Shown here piece after piece: positions 1 through 6,468 of a DNA stretch of 15,675 bases (position 1 is the stretch's first letter; each line of letters opens with the position of its first letter). The notes below the pieces were generated by a model. It did not search any database. It was given only the letters and a program-made list of their open reading frames with translations, and had not been told where the DNA came from. The translations under genes and the position numbers were made by a program. This DNA comes from Actinomycetota bacterium (GTDB lineage Bacteria; Actinomycetota; Thermoleophilia; Solirubrobacterales; Solirubrobacteraceae): the NCBI GenBank assembly GCA_009699565.1, contig WLNX01000016.1, forward strand, positions 1-15,675. The letters are read 5' to 3'.

Positions 1-190
1 ACCCGGCGACTACCGCGATGCCGCCGACCGCTTTGACGGCGCCGAGTGGGTGCGCGGGCAGTTCGGCGAGATGTTCGTCCACGACACGCTCGAACTTGCG
101 CGCCGGGAACAGGGCATGCGGCTTGAAGGAACCGACAACCCCGCCGAAGTCTCGGACTGGGACATCGAACGCTACGGAGAGGTCGGCTGA
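1..190 (+). CDS. Glutamine synthetase family protein, C-terminal fragment
   Basis: The reading frame is open from base 2 and ends at TGA 188-190; the start lies outside the window. The roughly 62 visible residues look like the C-terminal helical end of a GlnA-type enzyme: a segment around FGEMFVHDTLELARREQG, then the ending VSDWDIERYGEVG, matching the usual V(T/S)xWE/DxxRY finish of this family. Members ligate ammonia or an amine to the gamma-carboxyl of glutamate using ATP. The catalytic domain is not visible, so substrate cannot be judged. It overlaps the next gene, another glutamine synthetase relative, by one base (TGATG), so the two are probably co-transcribed and translationally coupled. 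Family assignment rests on the C-terminal pattern and the neighbour; I am fairly sure of the family and unsure of the function. Confidence 0.7.
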   Translation, partial: PGDYRDAADRFDGAEWVRGQFGEMFVHDTLELARREQGMRLEGTDNPAEVSDWDIERYGEVG

Positions 191-1368
191 TGGGCAACTG
201 GACCGAACTGGGCTGGGTTGACCGCCAAGGCCGGCTGCACACGCTTCCTTCTCCAGGCAGCGGCGAGACAACTATCACGGCGGCAGAGGCCGGCTGGCCA
301 TCCGCCGATGAGCTGCTTACGCTGCGGCCCGACGAAGCGGCCGTCCACCAACTTCCAGAAGGCGGCGCGCTGGTACTTTGCGACCTCATCGGCGCCGACG
401 GTTCGCAGAGCCCGTGGTGCACACGCTCGGTCCTGCGGCGTGCGATCGAAAGCGCATCCCACGCGCACTCAACCGTGGTTGCTGCGGCGGAGCTGGAGTT
501 TTTCCTCGGCGACCCGCAGACCGGGCGACCGGTGTTCGACACGATCGAGCAGTACGGGATTGTTGCCGGCGAGCGCTATGAGCCCGTGATGCGAGAGATC
601 CGCGCACTGCGGCGAAGCGGTGTCGAGGTCACGGCCAGCAACTGCGAGTACGGCGGTGGGCAGTTTGAGGTCAACCTCCACCACGGCGACGCGCTCGCCG
701 CCGCCGACCAGATCGTCCTGCTGCGTGCCTGGGCAAAACGGATCGCCGAAGACGCCGGCTACTCGATCAGCTTCGATGCCAAGCCCTGGGCCGACAACTC
801 GGGCAGCGGCATGCACTTCCACCAGAGCCTGTGGGAGGGAGAGCGGAACCGCTTCTGGTCATCATCGACCGAAGGCCTGAGCCTCGTCGGGAGGTCCTAT
901 CTGGCCGGGATGCTCGAAGCGATGCCGGAGATGACGGTGCTCGGCTCGCCAACTTCGCGGGCCTACCTGCGCCGCGACGACCACTCGTTCTGCCCCACAT
1001 CCGCCTGCTGGGGCGGCGACAACCGCACGGTCGCGCTGCGCGTGATTGACGAGGACGAAGCGGTTGCCAGAATCGAGCAGCGCGACGCCGCCTCCGATGC
1101 AAATCCGTACCTCCCGCTGGCAGCGCAGATCCTCGCAGGCCTTGACGGCGTGGCGCGCAGCGCGACGCCGCCTGCGATGACGGTCGGCGACGCCTACGCG
1201 CAGGACGACCTGCCGCCGCTGCCGGCGTCGCTCGGCGAAGCGCTCGAGCTGTTCGAAGGAAGCGTCCTCGCAGGCCGCGTACTGGGCGAGCAGGCCCATG
1301 GCGCGATGCTGGCGATCCTCAAGGACGACCTGAACACGCAGGGCGAACCGGTAAGGAGTGAATTCTGA
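190..1368 (+). CDS. Divergent glutamine synthetase family protein (probable gamma-glutamyl-amine ligase)
   Basis: 392 residues, shorter than classical GlnA (about 450-470). Visible motifs: AAELEFFL (98-105) with metal-ligand glutamates E101/E103; EYGGGQFEV (153-161) with E153/E160; SGSGMHFHQSL (204-214) with the H209 equivalent of His269; ACWGGDNRTVALRV (272-285) with the nucleotide and glutamate-binding arginines; ANPYLPLAAQI (304-314). The loop that carries the ammonium-deprotonating Glu327 in true glutamine synthetases (PGYEAPV type) reads HSFCPTSACWG here, with no glutamate at that place by eye. This favours an amine other than ammonia, as in the PuuA, GlnA3 and GlnA4 relatives that gamma-glutamylate polyamines or ethanolamine. 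The C-terminus is short and lacks the usual WE..RY ending. Start ATG 190 has GGAGAGG at 176-182, 7 bases upstream. It sits between another family member and a CoA-transferase, overlapping both by one base. Confidence 0.85.
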   Translation: MGNWTELGWVDRQGRLHTLPSPGSGETTITAAEAGWPSADELLTLRPDEAAVHQLPEGGALVLCDLIGADGSQSPWCTRSVLRRAIESASHAHSTVVAAAELEFFLGDPQTGRPVFDTIEQYGIVAGERYEPVMREIRALRRSGVEVTASNCEYGGGQFEVNLHHGDALAAADQIVLLRAWAKRIAEDAGYSISFDAKPWADNSGSGMHFHQSLWEGERNRFWSSSTEGLSLVGRSYLAGMLEAMPEMTVLGSPTSRAYLRRDDHSFCPTSACWGGDNRTVALRVIDEDEAVARIEQRDAASDANPYLPLAAQILAGLDGVARSATPPAMTVGDAYAQDDLPPLPASLGEALELFEGSVLAGRVLGEQAHGAMLAILKDDLNTQGEPVRSEF

Positions 1369-2546
1369 TGGCGGACAGCGCGATCGACACGCCGCTCGAA
1401 GGCCTCAAGGTGGTCGATTTCACACGCCTCTTCGCGGGACCGCTGTGCACGATGGTGCTGGCCGACCTGGGCGCCGAGGTGATCAAGGTCGAGTCCCCGG
1501 GCGGCGATGACGCCCGCCACTTCGGCCCGCCCTTCCTCGGCGGGGAAGGCATGAACTTCATGGCGCTCAATCGCGGCAAGCGCAGCGTTGTCCTCGACCT
1601 GAAGACCGACGCCGGCCGCGCCGCTGCAGCCAAGCTGGCCGAGGGCGCCGACATCGTCGTCGAGAACTTCCGCCCCGGTGTTGCCGAGCGGATCGGGATC
1701 GGCGAGGCCGATCTGCGCGGATCGAACGAGCGAATGATCTACTGCTCGATCTCCGGCTTCGGGCCTGCCGAAGAGCTGGGCCGCAAGCCCGCCCTCGACC
1801 TGATCCTGCAGGCCCTGACCGGAGTCCTCTCCCGCCAGGGCACTCAGGACGGCGAGCCGCGCTTGGCGTGCATCACCGTGGCTGACACCTATGCCGCTGC
1901 GCAGGGAGTCCAGGGGATCCTCGCCGCGCTCTATGTACGCGAACGGACCGGCAAGGGCCAGCGGATCGACGTGTCGCTGCTTGAGGCGATCCTCACCGCC
2001 CAGGCCTACCGCGTGATCTGCGACCCCGAGACGATGGAGCTTCCGGCGTTCGACGACACAATTCCCTACCAGGCGTTTGAGGCCGCCGACGGCAAGTGGC
2101 TCGCGGTCGCCGTCGTCTCCGACGCCAACTGGGCCGGGCTCTGTGAGGTGCTGGAGCGCAGCGACTTGATCGACGATGTGCGCTTCAGCGGCAACCCGGC
2201 GCGGGTGGACAACCGTGACGCGCTGATCCCGATGCTTTCCGAACTGATTGCCGCCCGTCCGCGCAGCGAGTGGCTTGATCTGCTTGAAGCCCGCGGCGTG
2301 CCGTGCTCCGCCGTTCAGGACTTGACCGACCTGATGGCCGACCCGTCGATGCTGGCGGCCGGCGTGTTGGCCGAGGTTGAGCACCCGACTGCGGGGACGA
2401 TTCGAACGCTCGGCCCGGCGATCCACTTCTCGCAGACGCCCTCAAGGACCAGTCACGCTGCGCCGCGGCTGGGAGAACACACCGAAGCGGTATTGCGCGA
2501 CGCCGGACTTGACGACGCCGCGATCGCAGCCTGCCTCGCGCCCTAG
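1368..2546 (+). CDS. Family III CoA-transferase (CaiB/BaiF type)
   Basis: 392 residues, the usual length for this family, which moves CoA between an acyl-CoA donor and a carboxylic acid through an aspartyl-CoA intermediate in the cytoplasm. The N-terminus LEGLKVVDFTRLFAGPLCTM and LADLGAEVIKVESPGGDD (31-48) form the typical CoA-binding region. NRGKRSVVLDLKT (68-80) and VVENFRPGVAERIGI (97-111) are further family blocks. VADTYAAAQGVQGILAAL (171-188) places the catalytic aspartate at D173. Start ATG 1368 has AAGGAG at 1353-1358, 9 bases upstream, and overlaps the stop of the upstream glutamine-synthetase relative (TGATG). The acid substrate is not predictable: formyl-, carnitine-, succinyl- and mesaconyl-CoA enzymes all share these motifs. 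Its stop TAG lies inside CTAG, shared with the converging gene. Confidence 0.93.
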   Translation: MADSAIDTPLEGLKVVDFTRLFAGPLCTMVLADLGAEVIKVESPGGDDARHFGPPFLGGEGMNFMALNRGKRSVVLDLKTDAGRAAAAKLAEGADIVVENFRPGVAERIGIGEADLRGSNERMIYCSISGFGPAEELGRKPALDLILQALTGVLSRQGTQDGEPRLACITVADTYAAAQGVQGILAALYVRERTGKGQRIDVSLLEAILTAQAYRVICDPETMELPAFDDTIPYQAFEAADGKWLAVAVVSDANWAGLCEVLERSDLIDDVRFSGNPARVDNRDALIPMLSELIAARPRSEWLDLLEARGVPCSAVQDLTDLMADPSMLAAGVLAEVEHPTAGTIRTLGPAIHFSQTPSRTSHAAPRLGEHTEAVLRDAGLDDAAIAACLAP

Positions 2547-3325
2547 CTGCGGGGCAGGACGGCGACGCTCAGCTGCGGCGGCAGGTTGCCCAGGTAGTCG
2601 GCCGGTCCTTCGGCGCGCTCCGGCACGGGCACGTCGGTGACGATCAGGCACTCGTCGCGCTCAGGCGCTTCCTCAAGCACCGTCCCGTCTGAGCCAACTA
2701 CGCGTGTGCCGCCGACGAACTCCAGCCCCATCTCTGAGCCAACGCGGTTGACGTAGCAGTGGGGAATTCGGTTGTCGAGCGCGCGCGCCCGCGCCGAGAG
2801 CTGATGATCGGCGAAGTACGGAGCCATGTTTGCCGAGGAAGTGACGAGAAGATTGGCTCCGGCGATCGCCAGCGAGCGCGCCATCTCGGGGAACTCGATC
2901 TCGTAACAGATCAGAAGACCAATCCTGCGCCCGGCAAGCTCAACGATCTTCAGCTCGGCGCCCGCCTCGAAGGAGTCCGTCTCGTCACCCCACAGCGAGA
3001 TCTTGCGGTGCACGGCGACGACCTCGCCGGCCTCGTCGATCGCGACGAGCGAATTCGCGACCCGATCGCCGTCCCGCTCGGCGAGGCCGATCAGCACCGC
3101 CGTCCCCGCCTCTGCAGCCGCCCTGCGAACGACCTCCAGCTCGGGGCCATCGAGTTCTACAGCGGTCTGTTCGACGGTCGCGAGGTCATAGCCGCCCAGA
3201 AAGAGCTCCGGGAAGATCGCCAGATCGGCCTCGGGGCGCATGCCGATTGCCGCCGCCGCCGCGGCAGCGTTGGCAGCCAGATCACCCGGCGCGGGAGCCA
3301 GCTGGGCGAGAAGGACGGTCGTCAA
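2543..3325 (-). CDS. Carbon-nitrogen hydrolase (nitrilase superfamily amidase)
   Basis: 260 residues, normal for the single-domain nitrilase/amidase superfamily, which hydrolyses amides, N-carbamoyl amines or nitriles. The catalytic triad is visible: E40 in AIFPELFLGGYD, K108 in VHRKISLWGDE, and C140 in GLLICYEIEFPEM. SSANM follows at 163-167, then RALDNRIPHCYVNRVG (181-196). Because the first beta strand (VLLAQLAPAPGD) begins at once, the TTG at 3325 is the best start; no Shine-Dalgarno is visible and only 4 bases separate it from the ureohydrolase stop, so it is probably translated by coupling. Possible roles are omega-amidase, N-carbamoylputrescine amidase or hydrolysis of gamma-glutamyl amides. 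The neighbours favour amine or guanidine catabolism, but the substrate is an inference. It converges on the CoA-transferase gene with a 4-base overlap. Confidence 0.92.
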   Translation of the reverse strand: MTTVLLAQLAPAPGDLAANAAAAAAAIGMRPEADLAIFPELFLGGYDLATVEQTAVELDGPELEVVRRAAAEAGTAVLIGLAERDGDRVANSLVAIDEAGEVVAVHRKISLWGDETDSFEAGAELKIVELAGRRIGLLICYEIEFPEMARSLAIAGANLLVTSSANMAPYFADHQLSARARALDNRIPHCYVNRVGSEMGLEFVGGTRVVGSDGTVLEEAPERDECLIVTDVPVPERAEGPADYLGNLPPQLSVAVLPRS

Positions 3326-3329
3326 AGGC

Positions 3330-4301
3330 TTAGCGGCCTGCGCCGGCGTGAAATGCCATCGCTTCGATCGCGATACGGCCTGCGATCAGCGCGGTTGCGG
3401 GCGTCGCGTCGAGGCTTGGTGCGGCTTCGACAACGTCAACTCCGAGCAGGCCGTTGGCGCTGACGCCACGGACAATCTCAATCGCTTCGCGGCTGGTGAG
3501 GCCACCCGGCGTGGGGCAGCAGGTTCCCGGAGCGTGGGCGGCGTCAAGGCTGTCAACGTCGAACGAGAGGTAGATCCCGTCGCTTGAAGCGCCGGAGACC
3601 TCCAGCGCCTTCTCGATCGCCCACTTGGTGCCGTGCTCCCAGATCTCCTCGAGCCAGATCACGGTGATGCCCTGCTCGCGGCAGTACTCGATCTCGGTGC
3701 GGGGATTCATCCAGCCGGAGATGCCGACCAGCGTGATCTTCTTCGGATCGAAGCCGGCGTCGACCGCGCGGGTGATTGGGCAGCAATGGTTGAGAAGCTC
3801 GCCGCCAACGTCCGGGGCGGTGTCGAGATGGGTGTCGACGAGGATCAGGCCCGGGTCGCTGTAGCGCTCGCGGACCGCGCGGACCGCCGGGATTGAGATC
3901 GAGTGGTCGCCGCCGAGCGTGACCGGCAGCGCGCCGGCGTCGAGGATCTGACCGATGTCGCGCTGGGCGTTGGCGAACGTGCTCTCGGCATTGGCAAGGA
4001 TCACATCGCAGTCGCCGCAGTCAACCGGGGACAGTTCGTCGATCAGGTCGAAGTCGAACATTGCGTTGTAGGACAGGAACTGGCAGGAGACCTCACGGAT
4101 GCCGCGAGGGCCGTAATTGGCGCCTGTGCGGCTGATGTTGGTGGCGTCAAACGGGATGCCGTAGATTGCAGCCTTCGCCCCGGCCGACTTCAGCGCCGCT
4201 GCATCCGCCTCAACGTGCGGGAAGCGCATGAATGAGCCAACAAGTCCTGCGTGAAGCAGGCTTGTCCACATTGTCCGATCGATCTCTCCGCTGCCGGCCA
4301 T
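3330..4301 (-). CDS. Ureohydrolase (agmatinase/arginase family)
   Basis: 323 residues, typical for agmatinase, guanidinobutyrase and related binuclear metal hydrolases that cleave a guanidino group to release urea. Metal ligands are all present: H133 in LGGDHSISIP; D156, H158 and D160 in DTHLDTAPD (canonical DAHxD, with T for A); D248 and D250 in SFDVDSLDAAHAPG. GGLTSREA follows (266-273). The N-terminal part, with FMRFPHV and YGIPFDATNISRTGANYGPRGIRE, is agmatinase-like rather than arginase-like. Start ATG 4301 is preceded by AGAGGAGAAG (4305-4314 on the complement), a strong ribosome site. Candidate substrates are agmatine, 4-guanidinobutyrate, 3-guanidinopropionate or guanidine. The upstream succinate-semialdehyde-type dehydrogenase makes 4-guanidinobutyrate attractive, since it would yield 4-aminobutyrate, but that is inference. 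Confidence 0.93.
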   Translation of the reverse strand: MAGSGEIDRTMWTSLLHAGLVGSFMRFPHVEADAAALKSAGAKAAIYGIPFDATNISRTGANYGPRGIREVSCQFLSYNAMFDFDLIDELSPVDCGDCDVILANAESTFANAQRDIGQILDAGALPVTLGGDHSISIPAVRAVRERYSDPGLILVDTHLDTAPDVGGELLNHCCPITRAVDAGFDPKKITLVGISGWMNPRTEIEYCREQGITVIWLEEIWEHGTKWAIEKALEVSGASSDGIYLSFDVDSLDAAHAPGTCCPTPGGLTSREAIEIVRGVSANGLLGVDVVEAAPSLDATPATALIAGRIAIEAMAFHAGAGR

Positions 4302-4329
4302 CTGCTTCTCCTCTGTTGGTTTGGTTGTG

Positions 4330-4348
4330 GGCGCGCGGACCGCGCGCC
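4330..4348 (-). terminator. Stem-loop between aldehyde dehydrogenase and ureohydrolase genes
   Basis: A perfect inverted repeat: arms 4330-4338 and 4340-4348, nine GC-only base pairs around a single central base. As RNA it would fold as about 7 pairs with a 5-base loop. It starts two bases after the aldehyde dehydrogenase stop codon (TAG at 4353-4351). No U-run follows, so it is not a classical intrinsic terminator; it could be a U-less terminator, an mRNA stabiliser or an attenuator that lowers ureohydrolase expression. Confidence 0.5.
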
Positions 4349-4350
4349 TT

Positions 4351-5892
4351 CTAGTCGCGACTGCCGCGGCCGTAAAGGAAGCCGAAAAGCTTGCCCAGAC
4401 GGTTCGTGGTCGTTTCGGTGTAAGGGAACATGTGAATGTCGCGCTTCGGGTTGAAGCGCGAGATCAGAATCGACTGCTGCTGGCAGAACTTGCGAATTCC
4501 GCCGGCGCCGTGGCGCGAGCCGATCCCCGAAGTCTTGGCGCCGCCCATCGGCAGCTCCAGCGCGACGTAGTTGATCATCGCGTCGTTGACGCAGACCGCT
4601 CCGGCCTGAACGCGCTTGGCGATCTGCTCGCCGCGCTCGACGTCCTTCGTGAAGACCGATGCCGCCAGACCAAACTCGCTGTCGTTGGCAAGGCGGATCG
4701 CCTCCTCGGCGTCTTCGACCTTCATGATCGGCAGTGTTGGCCCGAAGGTCTCCTCGTTCATAGCCGCCATCGAGTGGTCGACGTCAACCAGCACGGTCGG
4801 CTCGAAGAAGTCGCCCGGTCCGCTGCCGCGCTTGCCGCCGGTGAGCACTCGCGCGCCCTGAGCAACAGCGCCGTTGACGTGGCCTTCGACGATGTCCACC
4901 TGCGGCGGAAAGGTCATCGCTCCGACCTCGACGCTGCCGGGACCGGAGCCGACGCCCTGACGCAGCGCGTTGACCTTCTCGGTCACCTTGGCGACGAACT
5001 CGTCATAGACCGGTGCCTCAACGTATACGCGCTCGGTCGAGATGCAGGTCTGGCCGGAGTTCTGCATCGAGAAGAAGACGGCCGAGTTTGCCGCCCGCTC
5101 GATGTCGGCGTCGCGCAGGACAATCATCGGATCCTTGCCGCCGAGTTCCAGCGAGCAGGGGATCAGTCGCTCGGCAGCGGTGACGGCGACCTTGCGGCCG
5201 GTTGCCGTCGAGCCGGTGAACATGATCATGTCGACGGTGTCGATCAGCGCGCGGCCGGTGTCGCCGCGGCCGGTTGCGACTTGGAAGACGCCTGACGGCA
5301 TGCCGGACTCTTCGAGACAGCGGGCCATGATCAGCGACGTCAGCGGGGTTACCTCGCTGGGCTTGAGGATCACGCTGTTGCCCGCGGCCATCGCCGGGAT
5401 GCAGTCGCCGAACGAGTTGGTCAGCGGGTAGTTCCAGGGGCCGATGATGCCGATCAGGCCGAGCGGCCGGTAGCTGACCATCAGCTTCTTGCCCTTGACC
5501 ATCACGCTGGCCGACTTGACCTTCTGGTCGGCGAGGTACTTGGGGGCGTTCTTGGCCCAGAAGCCGAATGCCGAAGCTCCGTAGGAGATCTCTGCGAGCT
5601 GCGCGTCCTCGTAGGTCTTGCCGGTCTCGGAAACGATCGTGTCGATGATCTCTTCCTTGTGGTCGATGACCCACTTCTGAGCGCGCAGGAGAATCTTCGC
5701 GCGGCCCTCAAAGCCGAGCGCCTCCCAGGCCGGCTGGACGGCGCGGCCTCGCTCAGCCAGCGCCTGAACCTCTGCCGGGCCAAGGTCGGGAACGCTGCCG
5801 ACGACCTGGCCGGTGGCCGGATTGATGACGTCAATCATCTCGGCTGATGATGTGGCGGGGGTTGACTGCGGGCTCTGCTTGACGGTCGTCAT
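4351..5892 (-). CDS. NAD(P)-dependent aldehyde dehydrogenase, succinate-semialdehyde dehydrogenase-like
   Basis: 513 residues, slightly longer than usual for the family because of an extra C-terminal stretch (HMFPYTETTTNRLGKL to the end). It oxidises an aldehyde to the acid in the cytoplasm. Visible motifs: INPATGQVVGSVPDL (24-38); GPWNYPL with N154; LKPSE with the cofactor-binding K177; FTGSTATGRKV (225-235); LELGGKDP with general base E249; SGQTCISTERVYV with nucleophile C283; EETFGPTLPIMKV. The block around STATGR, CSLELGGKDPMIVL and the CIS cysteine context resembles actinobacterial succinate-semialdehyde dehydrogenases (GabD2 type), but betaine-aldehyde or gamma-glutamyl-aminobutyraldehyde activity is possible. 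Start ATG 5892 follows AGAGGAGAG, a strong ribosome site almost identical to that of the next gene. It lies between the cyclophilin and ureohydrolase genes, with hairpins in both gaps. Confidence 0.94.
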   Translation of the reverse strand: MTTVKQSPQSTPATSSAEMIDVINPATGQVVGSVPDLGPAEVQALAERGRAVQPAWEALGFEGRAKILLRAQKWVIDHKEEIIDTIVSETGKTYEDAQLAEISYGASAFGFWAKNAPKYLADQKVKSASVMVKGKKLMVSYRPLGLIGIIGPWNYPLTNSFGDCIPAMAAGNSVILKPSEVTPLTSLIMARCLEESGMPSGVFQVATGRGDTGRALIDTVDMIMFTGSTATGRKVAVTAAERLIPCSLELGGKDPMIVLRDADIERAANSAVFFSMQNSGQTCISTERVYVEAPVYDEFVAKVTEKVNALRQGVGSGPGSVEVGAMTFPPQVDIVEGHVNGAVAQGARVLTGGKRGSGPGDFFEPTVLVDVDHSMAAMNEETFGPTLPIMKVEDAEEAIRLANDSEFGLAASVFTKDVERGEQIAKRVQAGAVCVNDAMINYVALELPMGGAKTSGIGSRHGAGGIRKFCQQQSILISRFNPKRDIHMFPYTETTTNRLGKLFGFLYGRGSRD

Positions 5893-5916
5893 CTGGCTCT
5901 CCTCTGCTCGGCTGGA

Positions 5917-5932
5917 CCTCTCGAAAGAGAGG
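5917..5932 (-). terminator. Stem-loop between cyclophilin and aldehyde dehydrogenase genes
   Basis: A perfect 6-bp inverted repeat, CCTCTC (5917-5922) and GAGAGG (5927-5932), around a 4-base loop (GAAA on the plus strand). It directly abuts the cyclophilin stop codon (TAG at 5935-5933). No U-run follows on the minus strand. It may be a weak terminator or attenuator that separates expression of the folding protein from the catabolic genes. Confidence 0.45.
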
Positions 5933-6388
5933 CTACTCCACTTCCATTACCGTGATCCCAACCGGCTCAACCGGCATGTCACGGTGATCTGTTGCGACGT
6001 TCTGAATCTGGTCAACGACATCCATGCCGGCGGTCACCTGACCGAAGACGGTGTGCTTGCCGTCGAGGTGCGGGCAGGCTTCGGCGGTCACGATGAAGAA
6101 CTGCGAGCCGTTCGTGTTGGGGCCAGCATTGGCCATCGCCAGAGCGCCGCGAACGACCGCGTGATCGTTGAACTCGTCTTCAAACTGGTAGCCGGGTCCG
6201 CCGGTGCCGGTGCCCTCGGGGCAGCCGCCCTGAATCATGAAGTCCGGGATCACGCGGTGGAAAGTGAGGCCGTCATAGAAGCCGTCCTGAGCGAGCTTGC
6301 GGAAGTTCTCAACCGTCTTCGGGGCGTCTTCCTCAAACAGCTCGATCTTGATGTCGCCTTCACTGGTGGTCATCGTCGCAGCGGACAT
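5933..6388 (-). CDS. Cyclophilin-type peptidyl-prolyl cis-trans isomerase
   Basis: 151 residues, a single compact cyclophilin domain with no signal peptide or membrane segment, so it is probably cytoplasmic. It speeds proline cis-trans isomerisation during folding. Visible family blocks: [16 protein letters not shown] (18-33); [18 protein letters not shown] (38-55) with catalytic R45; [20 protein letters not shown] (81-100); [20 protein letters not shown] (107-126). The residue matching human cyclophilin A Trp121, which contacts cyclosporin, is H107, common in bacterial forms and usually linked to weak cyclosporin binding. Start ATG 6388 has AGAGGA about 9 bases upstream; an internal ATG at codon 6 lacks a better site. 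The 80-base gap upstream suggests it may have its own promoter. Confidence 0.96.
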   Translation of the reverse strand: MSAATMTTSEGDIKIELFEEDAPKTVENFRKLAQDGFYDGLTFHRVIPDFMIQGGCPEGTGTGGPGYQFEDEFNDHAVVRGALAMANAGPNTNGSQFFIVTAEACPHLDGKHTVFGQVTAGMDVVDQIQNVATDHRDMPVEPVGITVMEVE

Positions 6389-6414
6389 AACGGCGTTCCT
6401 CTCATATCAGGGTT

Positions 6415-6434
6415 GTGCGCGGCAAGCGGCGCAC
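6415..6434 (-). other. Inverted repeat in the leader upstream of the cyclophilin gene
   Basis: Arms GTGCGC (6415-6420) and GCGCAC (6429-6434) flank an 8-base loop, in the 80-base gap (6389-6468) between the zinc-ribbon gene stop and the cyclophilin start. A TANNNT hexamer (TAGGTT on the minus strand, 6444-6439) lies just upstream of it, so this could be a cyclophilin promoter with an operator-like or leader hairpin. No -35-like sequence is visible. It could also be a U-less terminator of the upstream gene. Confidence 0.3.
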
Positions 6435-6468
6435 TACAAACCTAAACGATGACGGTCCCTAGCGGTAC

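Noticed and set aside
1194..2426. Long minus-strand open frame opposite the CoA-transferase gene
   Set aside because: Composition is that of a reverse shadow of a GC-rich gene; no family motif, while the plus strand is a clear CoA-transferase.
4321..5295. 324-codon plus-strand open frame opposite the aldehyde dehydrogenase gene
   Set aside because: Reverse shadow; the minus strand has all aldehyde dehydrogenase motifs, and this frame shows no domain or ribosome site.
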